DNA of 64,000 bases, taken from JAFEDN01 sp963844565. Lineage in GTDB: Bacteria; Pseudomonadota; Gammaproteobacteria; Coxiellales; Coxiellaceae. The stretch spans positions 1,612,001 to 1,676,000 of the forward strand of contig CAWJON010000002.1 in assembly GCA_963844565.1 (NCBI GenBank), given 5' to 3'. Shown here piece after piece: positions 34,932-44,721 of this stretch; the first letter of the stretch is position 1; each line of letters begins with the position of its first letter. The position numbers and the translations under genes are program-made. The notes beneath the pieces are model-generated. The model saw nothing but the letters and a program-made list of their open reading frames with translations. It was not told where the DNA came from and did no database searches.

Positions 34932-35783
34932 TTATTTGATTGATAAAGCAATTTTATAGATATAATTGCGTTTTTGTCCCGTAATGTCAACCGCCAAATC
35001 AACTGCTTGTTTTAAAGGTAGCTCAGCTAACAAAATGGTTAATAAGCGTTCGAGTTCTGCTTCGTCGGGCAGAGACGCGGAAGCTTTACAGCCACTTATT
35101 AAAATAACAAACTCACCTTTTTGTTGTTGTACATCGGCTGTTAACCAATTTTGTAAATTCAACAAGGTATCCAAACGAATGGTCTCAAATGTTTTAGTTA
35201 ATTCCCGAGCGATACAAGCTTGACGTTCAACACCAAAGACTTCCAGTAATAAAGCTAATGTTTTTTCTATCCGGTGAGGCGCTTCATAAAAAATGATTGT
35301 TCTTGGCTCCTGCAGCAAAGCATTCAATTTCGCTAATGCAGCTGTTTTTTTTGCTGGTAAAAATCCTTCAAACACAAAACGATCTGTCGGTAACCCTGCC
35401 ACCGAAAGTGCACAAATAGCTGCACAAGCACCTGGAATTGGGCTGATTTTTATTTTTTCCACTTGCAGGGCTTTGACCAATTGGAATCCTGGGTCGTTTA
35501 TCAATGGCGTTCCAGCATCGGACACCAAAGCGACTTGTTTTCCTGATCTAATTAGTTCAAGGACGGTTGCAATTTTTTGCATCTCGTTGTATTCATGCAA
35601 GGAAATGAGTCGTTTGGAAATCCCATAATATTGCAATAATTTTTGGGTATGTCGGGTATCCTCAGCGGCAATAACATCCACGGTCTTTAAAACTTCAATC
35701 GCTCGGAAAGTAATATCTTTTAAATTACCAATCGGCGTAGCAACTACAAATAAACAACCTGAGGAAAAAATTTCTGTGGTCAT
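34932..35783 (-). CDS. rsmI: 16S rRNA (cytidine-1402 2'-O)-methyltransferase
   Basis: Methylates the ribose of C1402 in the 16S rRNA P site with S-adenosylmethionine. Motifs are FVVATPIGNLKDITFRA, AAEDTRHTQKLL, VSDAGTPLINDPG and FYEAPHRIEKTL. 283 residues from the ATG at 35783, which has AGGAT 7 nt upstream; the longer frame from 35840 reads through the hairpin repeat and is not credible. E. coli RsmI has 286. Confidence 0.96.
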   Translation of the reverse strand: MTTEIFSSGCLFVVATPIGNLKDITFRAIEVLKTVDVIAAEDTRHTQKLLQYYGISKRLISLHEYNEMQKIATVLELIRSGKQVALVSDAGTPLINDPGFQLVKALQVEKIKISPIPGACAAICALSVAGLPTDRFVFEGFLPAKKTAALAKLNALLQEPRTIIFYEAPHRIEKTLALLLEVFGVERQACIARELTKTFETIRLDTLLNLQNWLTADVQQQKGEFVILISGCKASASLPDEAELERLLTILLAELPLKQAVDLAVDITGQKRNYIYKIALSIK

Positions 35784-35795
35784 GTTTATATCCTG

Positions 35796-35940
35796 TAAAC
35801 TACGGGCGTAAGCCCGTAACCTTGCGCAATGGGGTTTCAAAAGGGGAGAATGCGAATTCTCTCCTTTTGTCGCCCGAGCGAACTAAGTTCGCTCGGAGCG
35901 AAATCAAATAGAGAAAACACCCCGTGCGTCAGCGCGGGAT
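35796..35940. repeat. Cluster of intergenic hairpins (dispersed palindrome, copy 2)
   Basis: Four successive inverted repeats fill the gap before rsmI: ACGGGCGTAAGCCCGT; AAAAGGGGAGAATGCGAATTC with its near-complement up to 35869; CGAGCGAAC-TAA-GTTCGCTCG (9-bp perfect stem); and a GC-rich CCCGTGCGTCAGCGCGGG near 35925. The second is the same unit as at 14496 and 62461, in reverse orientation, with the shared CCCC neighbour. Confidence 0.7.
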
Positions 35941-35943
35941 GTT

Positions 35944-37104
35944 TTATTCATTAAAAATTAAAGGCAATTGTTTAGCTAATGGCATTTTATCACGAATGCT
36001 GTCGCCGACTAATGCGAATCCTCGTAATTGTCCAGCTTCATCATAAAACAAAGCACGAAGGTTTTTTCCCTCCCCTTCAAAATGCCATTGACCGATGAGG
36101 TCATGGCGGGGAGATGAAAAAACTATTGGAAAACCAGGTGTTTTTACCACGACGGGCATCGCTGGATAATGGACTGGGTCTTTACCGCCAACCAAAATTT
36201 TTGCTAATGCTCGAGCTGATTGTAAAAGTGGCGCGACATATAAACTTACTACTCCATCTACTTCTGCACAATCACCCAATGCAAAAATATGGGGTTGGCT
36301 GGTCGCTAACCAGCGATTCACAACAATGCCTCGATTCACTGCAATATTGCCTTGTTTGGCTAACTCTGTGGCAGGACGCAATCCAACCGCCGAAAGCACC
36401 CCGTCTGCCAACAATTTTCCACCGCCGGATAAAGTAATTGAAAATTTATTAGCGTTAGAATTAACTTCTGTTGCCAATTCGCCAGAATGCCACTCAACAC
36501 CGTACTCAGCAAGTGCCTGCTGCAAAAGATCACCAATCGCCTTAGGTAAAAAGGAACCCAATGGCGCAGGTTCTGGCATGATAACCTTGACTGAATAACC
36601 TGCGCTGATCAAGTCATTAGCGAATTCGCATCCCACCAATCCGGCGCCCAGGATCGCTAGCTCCTTTTTTCCAATTAACCATTCTCTAAAGTGCTGATAG
36701 TCCAATCGGTTATTGACTTGTTTTATACCATCAAGCGCGTTGCCGCCAATTAAAGGTGAAATAGGCTTCGCACCGCAGGCTAACACTAAATTTGCAAATG
36801 TTAGTGATTTTTTATCATCAATCGTGATAGTTTTTTTTTCGGAATCAATGGCAGTGACTTTTGAAAAAGTTAAAATCGTGGCATTAAGTTCCTCTGCCAT
36901 CATGTTAGCATCGGTAATAACCAATTGTGCCGCAGTTTTCTGCTGATTTAGAGCGGTCGATAGTAATGGTTTTGAATAAAAATTTCCGTCATCTTGGGTG
37001 ACAATAGTGAGTGAACTCTCTTTGTCTAACTTACGCCATTCTTTGGCTAGCATGTATCCAGCCAATCCGGAACCAATAATGATTAAATCGTTAGTGGAAC
37101 TCAT
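35944..37104 (-). CDS. FAD-dependent rubredoxin-reductase-like oxidoreductase
   Basis: 386 residues with two dinucleotide-binding folds: FAD motif IIGSGLAGYMLAKEWRKLD at the N terminus and NAD motif LAILGAGLVGCEFAN at about 148-162, plus FALGDCAEVDG near 280. The N-terminal YSKPLLSTAL is typical of the rubredoxin-NAD reductase (AlkT/RubB) group of gammaproteobacteria. It would pass electrons from NADH to rubredoxin. No rubredoxin gene is in the window. Its ATG overlaps the hemE stop (ATGA), so it is translated after hemE. Confidence 0.82.
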   Translation of the reverse strand: MSSTNDLIIIGSGLAGYMLAKEWRKLDKESSLTIVTQDDGNFYSKPLLSTALNQQKTAAQLVITDANMMAEELNATILTFSKVTAIDSEKKTITIDDKKSLTFANLVLACGAKPISPLIGGNALDGIKQVNNRLDYQHFREWLIGKKELAILGAGLVGCEFANDLISAGYSVKVIMPEPAPLGSFLPKAIGDLLQQALAEYGVEWHSGELATEVNSNANKFSITLSGGGKLLADGVLSAVGLRPATELAKQGNIAVNRGIVVNRWLATSQPHIFALGDCAEVDGVVSLYVAPLLQSARALAKILVGGKDPVHYPAMPVVVKTPGFPIVFSSPRHDLIGQWHFEGEGKNLRALFYDEAGQLRGFALVGDSIRDKMPLAKQLPLIFNE

Positions 37105-38150
37105 TTTATCTTCGAGTAATTATGAATAGCAGATATTAAAGCTGCTACATTTTCAGGCGGGGTTTCTGGTAAAATGCCATGACCTAAATTAAAAACCAAT
37201 CCGGGATTTGGTCCAAAATCTTTTAGAATTTCTTGAACTTTTTTCTCAATGGTAGCGGGATTAGTTAATAAAACGATGGGATCCAAATTTCCCTGAAAAG
37301 CCACACGATTTCCCCATTGTTTTTGTGCGTTGCTTAAATTGGTCATCCAATCCAGACCGACCGCATTACACCCACTACCAGTAATTTTCTCTAACCATTG
37401 ACCGCCGCCTTTGGTGAAAAAAATCAATGGCACAGGAGAATCGTTATTTTCTCTTTTGACTTCGCTGGCAATTCTTTTTAAATACTGCAATGAAAATTCT
37501 TCATAATCTGCTCCTGTTAATACGCCACCCCACGTGTCAAATACCATAACCACTTTAACGCCACTCAAGATTTGCTGATTTAAATATTGAATAGTGACCC
37601 TGGTTATTTTCTCTAACAGTTGATGCATCAACTGAGGCTGTTGATACATTAAGGATTTAACTACGGCAAAATTTTTGCTGCCTTTTCCCTCAATCATATA
37701 CGTTGCGCATGTCCAGGGACTGCCAGCAAAACCAATTAAAGGCAAACGATTATTTAACTCGGCAACCACTTGCTTTATCGCGGTAAAAACGTAGCTAAGC
37801 TTATCGATAACATCTGGTTCTTTTAAATTGACGATGTCTTGCGCACAACGGATCGGCGAAGGGAAATGCGGACCTTCTCCTGAGGTAAACTCCACTGACA
37901 TGCCCATCGCCGCCGGAACCACCAATATATCGGAAAAAATAATAGCGGCATCTAAATCAAAACGACTTAATGGTTGCAGTGTGGCTTGTACGGTTAACTC
38001 TGGGGTGCGGCAAAATTCCATGAAATTAGGGGTTTTCTGCCTAAGCGCTCTATATTCAGGCAGATACCGGCCTGCTTGGCGCATTAACCACACCGGCACG
38101 CAATCTACCGGCTTTCTCAGCAAAGCATTTATTAATCGTGTGTTTTTCAT
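37101..38150 (-). CDS. hemE: Uroporphyrinogen decarboxylase
   Basis: Haem pathway enzyme turning uroporphyrinogen III into coproporphyrinogen III. The signature VPVWLMRQAGRYLPEYR is at the N terminus, followed by FSDILVVPAAMGM, GFAGSPWTCATYMIEG, FDTWGGVL and the C-terminal FNLGHGILPETPPENV. 349 residues from the ATG at 38150 (MKNTRLINALLRK). An upstream in-frame start at 38195 would add 15 unrelated residues. Co-operonic with the reductase. Confidence 0.96.
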   Translation of the reverse strand: MKNTRLINALLRKPVDCVPVWLMRQAGRYLPEYRALRQKTPNFMEFCRTPELTVQATLQPLSRFDLDAAIIFSDILVVPAAMGMSVEFTSGEGPHFPSPIRCAQDIVNLKEPDVIDKLSYVFTAIKQVVAELNNRLPLIGFAGSPWTCATYMIEGKGSKNFAVVKSLMYQQPQLMHQLLEKITRVTIQYLNQQILSGVKVVMVFDTWGGVLTGADYEEFSLQYLKRIASEVKRENNDSPVPLIFFTKGGGQWLEKITGSGCNAVGLDWMTNLSNAQKQWGNRVAFQGNLDPIVLLTNPATIEKKVQEILKDFGPNPGLVFNLGHGILPETPPENVAALISAIHNYSKIK

Positions 38151-38165
38151 AATGATATAATGAAG

Positions 38166-38220
38166 GAAACATCTATCCTGGATTCCGTTTTTCAACGGAA
38201 TGACGGGATCGCCGGAAAAC
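38166..38220. repeat. Short dispersed repeat with hairpin
   Basis: ATTCCGTT-TTTC-AACGGAAT (8-bp stem) is embedded in CCTGGATTCC...GAATGACGGGAT, a pattern common to dispersed bacterial repeats. A degenerate relative (CCGTCATTCTGACGCCGGAT) lies at about 30098. It sits between hemE and the orphan 695-residue gene. Confidence 0.5.
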
Positions 38221-38299
38221 CAAAATTCAATTCAAGCTTGTTAGCAACATTGAGAGGTTTATTGTACTATCTGTTTTTTAAAAAACAAGTATGGACCGA

Positions 38300-40387
38300 T
38301 CACCCTCGATGGGCGTCGGCGACTAAGCTGACTATTCGCAACAGCGTCTTATTACCTTCTGACGTTTGTGCTACTCGTTTTTCGGCAAATAGCCGCATAT
38401 TGCCATACGATTTATGAAAGATCCTAAATTTAGCAGTGCAAGGAACTGTTTTTTCAGTGGTAAAATCATGATGTAGTTCTGGGGCTGTAAGTTTCCATCC
38501 TTGTTTTTCTGCACCTATTTTGGCTTCGAGGGTCGCATGCGATAACCAATCGTAAAAATCAGGTGAGGAACCCTTAGGCATATGTTGAGGTTTTAGTTTA
38601 AATATGCCAAAAAATCTGCCATTCGACGGAAATTGGGTGCGCATCTGTTTTACTGGACATCGATCATTACCCGGTTGATAGGTTTCATCGCCCCAATGAA
38701 TTGTTATTGGTGGTTTTGCTGCCGGCGCGGATTTTTTTTCATCCGAGCTGATTAATTGGCTTTTTGCAAATCGTGTTCGCAGTGGCTTGGTTAATAATGA
38801 TTGACCAGCAGTTTCCTTAAAATCTGTTTGCGCTTCGAGGGTATGCCTATGTATCCTTTGTTTTTCTTTTAATTGTCTATTGTATAAATTAAATTTGTCT
38901 TTAGTCAATGACTGAAATCCAGAAATTTCCAATCTATTATTTTCAATTTCGAATGGATTTCCAAATTCGTTCAGAATTTCTTGAAAAAAATCATCAATTA
39001 TTTCATCATCCAATTGCACTTCAAAAGTAAGCATGGGTAGATTATTTTCATCTTGCGATGGCGTTGCCAGTTCAATTTCTAAATTAAATTTTTCTAAAAT
39101 ACTAGTGAGCTGTTTTTCAAGTATAGGGATTTCTTCAAGCCGGGTAATAGCAGTAGTGAAGTTTGAAGCGACTGCGGTCAAATGACGGCTATTATAGACT
39201 TGGTCCGCCGCTAGGATTATTTGATCCCGCGCAGAAGGTTGAGTCACTATTCCCTGACGCCATAGATAAAAGTTTAAATTTTTGGCTAGAAAACTAGAGG
39301 TAAATTGGTTATATTTTCTAAAATTAATCCACAAGTAACTGGATTCTAATGTATTATTCTGCTTGAATTCCCAATCACTTTGTTTAAAATCTACGGTCAC
39401 CTTATTTAATAATGACTTACAAGCTACAAGATTTTGGTAAATATTCCGAGATTTCCGCCAACTTTTGATATTTTGATAACCTTCGTTTAATACCGCTGAA
39501 AACATTGTTAAATAGGTGATTGAAAATACCGGAGAAGAAAATTTTTCCTCAAAAGAAAATAGACTATAAAGCATCACCGGCAAGCCAACAATAGAAACGC
39601 ATTTTGATATTCTCTGCACTACTTCAGCTCGTGGCAGTAATTTTTTTTGTTCGATTTTCAACGAGAGAATGTCTTGTTCAGCATCCTTTTCATCTTTCTG
39701 ATAAGTAATATAAGATGAAATACTAAATGTCGGCCCTTTATAAAATAATTTCATTAAAAGCTGATCAATAATCAAAAGTTTAATACCAATACCCAGAATG
39801 CTGGTTGTAATATTAGAAAATTTTTTCGTAATATGAAAAATAGCTTGTTTTGATATTTTTTGATATGTATCTGAAAAAAATTTTTCTCTATAATCTAAAA
39901 TAGCTAATAATTTACTGAGATTTTCTATCGAAATTTTTAATTGACCCGCAGCCTTAGCCAAATTTTTGGAGCCGTCATTTGGATTTAACAATGGCTTAAA
40001 GATATTAAAACATTGATTTGGTGTAAGCGTCGGAAAATTTTTACATACACCTTGTGTTACTCCTTCGTCAACAGTTTGATGAAATTTTTCAATAACCGCA
40101 CTACCGGCAGATCTAATTTTGTATTTAAATCCTTCGAGCATTGTTCGGATAGATTGATTAAATTCATCATAAACAAAATATAATGGCGCGTTTCGCGAAA
40201 AAAATATGAAATGCATCAATAGTGGAGTCACGATAATACTAATAGCAGCGCTGGTCGGCTGATTGATCTGGCCTTGCAATCGTTTTACTTCTTTTTGTAA
40301 AAAATCAATTTCTGCTAATTGTGCATTGGTTGCCGGGTAAAATGCAGAGGTTTTGGTTTCCGGTGATGTTTGGTTTTTTCTTTTCAT
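38300..40387 (-). CDS. Orphan membrane protein directly downstream of icmB (possible effector)
   Basis: 695 residues, no family recognised. The N terminus has a short coiled coil (EIDFLQKEVKRLQGQ) and a hydrophobic stretch at about 47-65. Further hydrophobic segments lie near residues 205-230 and 265-310 (KCVSIVGLPVMLYSLF). The C-terminal third is soluble, with a Pro/Lys-rich section and a compact final domain (DFYDWLSHATLEAKI, CTAKFRIFHKSYGNMRLFAEKR). The start at 40387 (MKRKNQTSPE) is chosen because the 25 residues before it look non-coding; the ribosome site is weak. It follows icmB on the same strand after 113 nt, where Legionella has tphA-icmF, so it is an unusual occupant of that place. 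Confidence 0.68.
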   Translation of the reverse strand: MKRKNQTSPETKTSAFYPATNAQLAEIDFLQKEVKRLQGQINQPTSAAISIIVTPLLMHFIFFSRNAPLYFVYDEFNQSIRTMLEGFKYKIRSAGSAVIEKFHQTVDEGVTQGVCKNFPTLTPNQCFNIFKPLLNPNDGSKNLAKAAGQLKISIENLSKLLAILDYREKFFSDTYQKISKQAIFHITKKFSNITTSILGIGIKLLIIDQLLMKLFYKGPTFSISSYITYQKDEKDAEQDILSLKIEQKKLLPRAEVVQRISKCVSIVGLPVMLYSLFSFEEKFSSPVFSITYLTMFSAVLNEGYQNIKSWRKSRNIYQNLVACKSLLNKVTVDFKQSDWEFKQNNTLESSYLWINFRKYNQFTSSFLAKNLNFYLWRQGIVTQPSARDQIILAADQVYNSRHLTAVASNFTTAITRLEEIPILEKQLTSILEKFNLEIELATPSQDENNLPMLTFEVQLDDEIIDDFFQEILNEFGNPFEIENNRLEISGFQSLTKDKFNLYNRQLKEKQRIHRHTLEAQTDFKETAGQSLLTKPLRTRFAKSQLISSDEKKSAPAAKPPITIHWGDETYQPGNDRCPVKQMRTQFPSNGRFFGIFKLKPQHMPKGSSPDFYDWLSHATLEAKIGAEKQGWKLTAPELHHDFTTEKTVPCTAKFRIFHKSYGNMRLFAEKRVAQTSEGNKTLLRIVSLVADAHRG

Positions 40388-40500
40388 ATCTATCTCGCTT
40401 AAACTAGTGGTTCTTTCTTTATTACTTAGGAATCTACGGGGATAACCCATACAATGGATCACTTATTGTACAGAAAAATCTTGGACTGCACCATATAAAT

Positions 40501-43488
40501 TTAAGGGTTGGACAGGATCTCTTCAATTAATTTTTCCAGAACGCTTTGTCTGGCTTCGCTGTCTAATAGGACGCCCTGCTCTTTAATTTCTGCTAAACGA
40601 TCTTCTAATACTTTGGTAATAGTCCCATTTGGAAAACGTTTAGCTAAAACTTGACGAGCCATACGTGGGCCCAAACGCCGATAGGCACGATTGCGCACAT
40701 TGACATCTTCTGCGGTGGTATTTAACGCCCATAACTCAACCGGCCCTAAGGTGGCGGTTAGTAATTGAGTATGCGCTCCATATTTCGTGGCAAATTGCGC
40801 TAAAAATGTGGCTCCACCTTCGCGCGGACCATGCACTCGATTGCGCAAAGCATTTTGTGCCGTTACCGATAAACCAAAAATTTTCGAGGTTTTTTGGATA
40901 GCTTGTTCTGGGCCTGCTTCCATAATAAAAATGGACGTGGCAAATTCGACCATCACCGAATCAAAGTCATCCAGCGATTGAGAAATTAACGCCACCTGAA
41001 CCTTCCATTTGCGTCCTTCACGCATATCTTGAATCACTTGGTCCCGAACCGCCTGAACTTTTGCCGTGCGATGAAATTCATCAAATACGATGCGTTTAGG
41101 ATCTTCACGAATTTCCATAATCCGAGTTCGATGGTATTCACGATAGCCCTCAGGCATATCGCCAATATTATCTTCGGCTAAATAATAATGCCTGGCTAAA
41201 ACATAACGCGCCAGCATATACATCACTGCCGTTTGACGGTTTGCAGCATCTCCTCCCGCTCGAGCAACCTCATCCAGATCCAGCGCGACCACGCGCGCAT
41301 CGCCTAAATCAAAACGGGTTACTTGGGAAATAATAGGATATTCGCGGACCGCACTTGAAATCATTCGCGAGTAAGCTTGAATCAATGTTTCACCGGTTGG
41401 GGTAATAATCCGAATGTATAAATCGGTAATAGCTGGTAGCCGGCAAATGGCGGCAACATCCGCTAAAACCGGCATGGCGTGGCGCTGCGCCAATAAGGCT
41501 TGATGAGTAAATCCAGCTAAAAATAAAGCATCCGTCACTTCCCACCAGGTAGTTTTGGGATCGAAAACAAAACCAATTTCTTCGAGAGCGGCGTCAACAT
41601 TGTCGTCAACATGCCCTGCATAAACATTGGCATTACCTTCATCGGCAAGACTCTTATAAAGCTCATCCACCACCAATCCCGACATATCTGCCACGCCATC
41701 GTAAGCTTTTTCCGCACCAACTGGCGTTACCAATAAGGTAAGAAAATTCACCAAAAAACTGCGCTCTTGGGGCGTGGGGTAGCGGCAACCAAGCTGAGTA
41801 TCGAATGGATTAATCGAATAATCAGGACGCATCCGTAAACGGTGGTAAGCCACTAAATGTTTTTGATTGGCAGGCAGCGCATCTTTTAATAAAGAAATTA
41901 AACCACTGCTCGACGGACCAATATCTATAATGGCGATTCTTGGCAATCGACTAATTCCTGCAGATAAACACACCGCCAAATTAATGGTATTGGATAGCAC
42001 TGATTTACCTGATCCAGGGCGCGCATAGAAAAGATCGATCCAGGTGGTTTGAAATTGTGACCCCGGATGGTACGGCCAAGGCTTTCCATCCGGGGAGCGA
42101 AATAGAATCGCTCCATGGCTCCACGGGGAAGCTGGCCGGAAAAACGGCAGCATGACGAGAACGTCAGAAAGCGGGGCAATCGTAGCTGTAGCCACACTTT
42201 TACTGGAAACGGCGAGCATGCTTGAAATAACGCCTTCAAAACTATCTCCCGAGATTTCTGAAACATCACAAGAACCCCAGCCCTGAATTGCTCGGGAAAG
42301 CATTGAAGCACGTGAACGCAACAAACGCATATCACCTTCAGGAGCCCAAGTTGCAGCGCACACCCGCAAACGAACTACGGCGTCATCACCACTCAAATTG
42401 ATATAACTTAAGAGTTTTAACGAATCACTGATCAAACGGTTTTGTCTCGAGGTGATGGTTAAAACTGAAGCGATGGCTGAACGAATGCCTGCTGCGCCTA
42501 ACCCATTACTTTCAATTAAAAAAGAGATACGCCAAGGGATTTGTGTTTGTAAAGTCCGGGAAAATAAACGCACAAAGCTTTGTACATCTTTTGGAAATAA
42601 GTCGATAAAAACCGAACTGTAAATTCGGTCGCCAACCCGAGCTGTCCGCAAATTAATGTTTTCAGCATCGCGCGGCAATATTTGTCGAGCAAGGGAAGGC
42701 CAAAGAATATCTGAAATTTCTCCGCGCATTTCTTTATATTCTTTGATGGTTATTTTATCTCCCGGCAAATACGGGCGCCAATTTCGATCGGTAAATTCAG
42801 GATCTGCGCTTCGACGCATAACATGAATCGCTTCATGCACTTCCAGGATACTGGTTACAATTCCCCAATTATTAAAATCACTGGCGACGGATCTAGCAAA
42901 AGAATCATGGCTTTCACGCAAATCAGGTACTGCGGCTAGGATATTTTGGGTTTGAAAGAAGGGTGGAATTTTATTTTTCTTAATATCTTTTAATTTCTCA
43001 TTACGGGCGCGCTTACTTTGCTCGCCGGTTAGCGTACCCAATCGTGTCCATACCGCTAAATAAACTTCCTCACAGGCACAAAATTCAGAAAGATAATCGA
43101 CGCGTTCATTGAACAGATCATCCAAGCTCAGCCCAAGGCGCTCTGCAGTCGCTTTAGCCGGCATAAATATTTCGTTAATTTCTTTCTTAATTTCATCTTT
43201 GTTATAACTAAAAAACACTTGGATCAAATAACCGGAATGAGACAGTGTGGTTTGCAGACTTTGCCTTACTCCCTCTAAAATTCGGTCAAATTCCTCTTTG
43301 CCGATTAGCATTTGCACGCCTTCCACACGCAAAATGCTTATCAATGAGCCATCGTTTGCAACCAAAACAGTGCGGCTATCTGCGGTTTGTATATCGCAAT
43401 AGGCAATTGTCGTTTGTTTTAAAAGGGTAGCAAACCAAGCCCAAATTGAATTAATGCCACGAAAAAAACTTTTTAAAAAATTGAACAT
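40501..43488 (-). CDS. icmB: Dot/Icm type IVB secretion ATPase IcmB/DotO
   Basis: VirB4-like ATPase at the cytosolic face of the Dot/Icm channel. 995 residues against about 1009 in L. pneumophila. Walker A is FYARPGSGKSVLSN near residue 495, and the Walker B region is RIVFDEFHRTAK near 800, followed by ALISQSLDDFD. The N-terminal domain has typical IcmB stretches (CDIQTADSRTVLVANDGSLI near residue 31). It lies after icmJ, as in Legionella icmD-icmJ-icmB. The start ATG at 43488 has no visible ribosome site. Confidence 0.96.
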   Translation of the reverse strand: MFNFLKSFFRGINSIWAWFATLLKQTTIAYCDIQTADSRTVLVANDGSLISILRVEGVQMLIGKEEFDRILEGVRQSLQTTLSHSGYLIQVFFSYNKDEIKKEINEIFMPAKATAERLGLSLDDLFNERVDYLSEFCACEEVYLAVWTRLGTLTGEQSKRARNEKLKDIKKNKIPPFFQTQNILAAVPDLRESHDSFARSVASDFNNWGIVTSILEVHEAIHVMRRSADPEFTDRNWRPYLPGDKITIKEYKEMRGEISDILWPSLARQILPRDAENINLRTARVGDRIYSSVFIDLFPKDVQSFVRLFSRTLQTQIPWRISFLIESNGLGAAGIRSAIASVLTITSRQNRLISDSLKLLSYINLSGDDAVVRLRVCAATWAPEGDMRLLRSRASMLSRAIQGWGSCDVSEISGDSFEGVISSMLAVSSKSVATATIAPLSDVLVMLPFFRPASPWSHGAILFRSPDGKPWPYHPGSQFQTTWIDLFYARPGSGKSVLSNTINLAVCLSAGISRLPRIAIIDIGPSSSGLISLLKDALPANQKHLVAYHRLRMRPDYSINPFDTQLGCRYPTPQERSFLVNFLTLLVTPVGAEKAYDGVADMSGLVVDELYKSLADEGNANVYAGHVDDNVDAALEEIGFVFDPKTTWWEVTDALFLAGFTHQALLAQRHAMPVLADVAAICRLPAITDLYIRIITPTGETLIQAYSRMISSAVREYPIISQVTRFDLGDARVVALDLDEVARAGGDAANRQTAVMYMLARYVLARHYYLAEDNIGDMPEGYREYHRTRIMEIREDPKRIVFDEFHRTAKVQAVRDQVIQDMREGRKWKVQVALISQSLDDFDSVMVEFATSIFIMEAGPEQAIQKTSKIFGLSVTAQNALRNRVHGPREGGATFLAQFATKYGAHTQLLTATLGPVELWALNTTAEDVNVRNRAYRRLGPRMARQVLAKRFPNGTITKVLEDRLAEIKEQGVLLDSEARQSVLEKLIEEILSNP

Positions 43489-43548
43489 GCTAATAAAACA
43501 TATGAATAAAACGGTATGATATCAGAGGCAAGGCATTTTTAATATATC

Positions 43549-44166
43549 CTACGGCATCATGTCTTTGATGCTATCAAATAGCCAGATTTCTATCTGGCGC
43601 GTGAAGCGGGTAATATCGGGCAACAAGCGCATTTTAGTGGATAATTCTTTATTGATTGAATGCTTGTGTTTGGAATCAATTTGCGCATCAATTAACAAAT
43701 GGCCATAAAGGGAAGGATTGCTTAGACCTTCACCCAGGTCTTGTTCAATCACTTGTGATCGCAAACGCAAACTACGATAGGTATTTTTAGCAGTGATATC
43801 ATCAGAGCTACTGCCACTCGACATCATCGTAAATAACACATGGCATAAAGCATTTAATTCAATCTGGGATACTTCCGGTAAATAAATTAAATTTCCGCCG
43901 CCAAAATCACTTTTACCTACTGCTTCTAAAAAGAAGCATTGCGTACAAAAAATACAAGCGGTAATTAAATTCTCAAGTCGATTATTACGATAATTTCCAT
44001 CTTTGTTAAGCACTTCTTGAAATTTTTTTGCTTTAAAACCGCAATACTGGCAAGCAAATTGATCTCTTTCAAAAACACGATCGGCAAACGAGTCGAAAGC
44101 TTTATCGCCTTTTCGCGTCATGAATAAACGCCAGTTATGTTCCGAAGCAGTCAATTGAATTCGCAT
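43549..44166 (-). CDS. icmJ: Dot/Icm protein IcmJ/DotN (zinc-binding coupling-complex component)
   Basis: 205 residues (about 208 in Legionella). IcmJ binds IcmO/DotL in the coupling complex that delivers substrates. The zinc-binding HNH-like part is visible: FACQYCGFKAKKF at about 37-49 and ITACIFCTQCFF at about 68-79 (Cys pairs), with NNRLENL between. TASEHNWRLFMTRKGDKAF at the N terminus is typical. A TATAAT on the minus strand ends 7 nt before the ATG and a terminator precedes it, so transcription may restart here and the message could be leaderless. Confidence 0.94.
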   Translation of the reverse strand: MRIQLTASEHNWRLFMTRKGDKAFDSFADRVFERDQFACQYCGFKAKKFQEVLNKDGNYRNNRLENLITACIFCTQCFFLEAVGKSDFGGGNLIYLPEVSQIELNALCHVLFTMMSSGSSSDDITAKNTYRSLRLRSQVIEQDLGEGLSNPSLYGHLLIDAQIDSKHKHSINKELSTKMRLLPDITRFTRQIEIWLFDSIKDMMP

Positions 44167-44171
44167 GAATA

Positions 44172-44177
44172 CTATTA
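44172..44177 (-). promoter_or_regulatory. Putative -10 box immediately before icmJ
   Basis: TATAAT on the minus strand, followed by 7 nt and then ATG of icmJ. A start site at the usual distance would fall on or next to the A of ATG. The -35 region is poor (TACTGG at 17 nt), so activation by a regulator or chance occurrence are both possible. Confidence 0.35.
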
Positions 44178-44183
44178 TACCTT

Positions 44184-44215
44184 AAAAAAAGAAAGGCCAG
44201 TAAGATACTGGCCTT
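44184..44215 (-). terminator. Intrinsic terminator between icmD and icmJ
   Basis: A perfect 11-bp stem AAAGGCCAGTA / TACTGGCCTTT with a 3-nt loop (44191-44215) is followed on the minus strand by CTTTTTTT. It sits inside the icm gene block, downstream of icmD and upstream of icmJ-icmB, so it should end or attenuate transcription of the upstream icm genes. Confidence 0.8.
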
Positions 44216-44241
44216 TGAGAAGTTTAACTCGGGGAACTGAT

Positions 44242-44661
44242 TTAGCCGCCTCCCGAACCACCAATTAAAGCTTTAATATCTGAACCACCAACCTGTGAAG
44301 TTTTCGCCGAAGTACCTAATACAGCTTGCGACGCGGTTGGAACTAATAATGGCACTAAGGTCAGTCCGCAACCAATCAGCAATAAACTGACACCTTGGCT
44401 CATGGAGACCTGAGTCGGGTTTTGTTTGTGTTGATGAAATTTAAAGAATGACGCCATGATAAAGCCTATTCCGGCAATTAAAGAAACGTCGATTAAGATG
44501 GTTGCCAAAGAAATGACACTGTCATCTACCGTTTTAGCAATGGTCGTAATTGGAATACCTGTGGTTGGATCCGCCAGCGCTATACCCGCAAACAAGGTCC
44601 CAAGAACAACCGTAAGCAAACCGGCAATTTTAAACCGAGTTTTTAAAAGACTTAATTTCAT
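44242..44661 (-). CDS. icmD: Dot/Icm protein IcmD/DotP
   Basis: Small inner-membrane or exported Dot/Icm component, 139 residues (132 in L. pneumophila). A signal-like hydrophobic N terminus (GLLTVVLGTLFAGIALA) and two further hydrophobic segments (VISLATILIDVSLIAGIGF; GVSLLLIGCGLTLVPLLV) are seen, with FFKFHQHKQNPTQV between them as in IcmD. The start is the ATG at 44661, with AGAGGTG 7 nt upstream; an ATG 24 nt earlier lacks a site. A PmrA-like box lies about 60 nt upstream. Confidence 0.92.
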   Translation of the reverse strand: MKLSLLKTRFKIAGLLTVVLGTLFAGIALADPTTGIPITTIAKTVDDSVISLATILIDVSLIAGIGFIMASFFKFHQHKQNPTQVSMSQGVSLLLIGCGLTLVPLLVPTASQAVLGTSAKTSQVGGSDIKALIGGSGGG

Positions 44662-44721
44662 GATTTTCACCTCTGAGTTAAACAAATTATATTCAATTAA
44701 TAGTACCTATTGTACGCCCGT

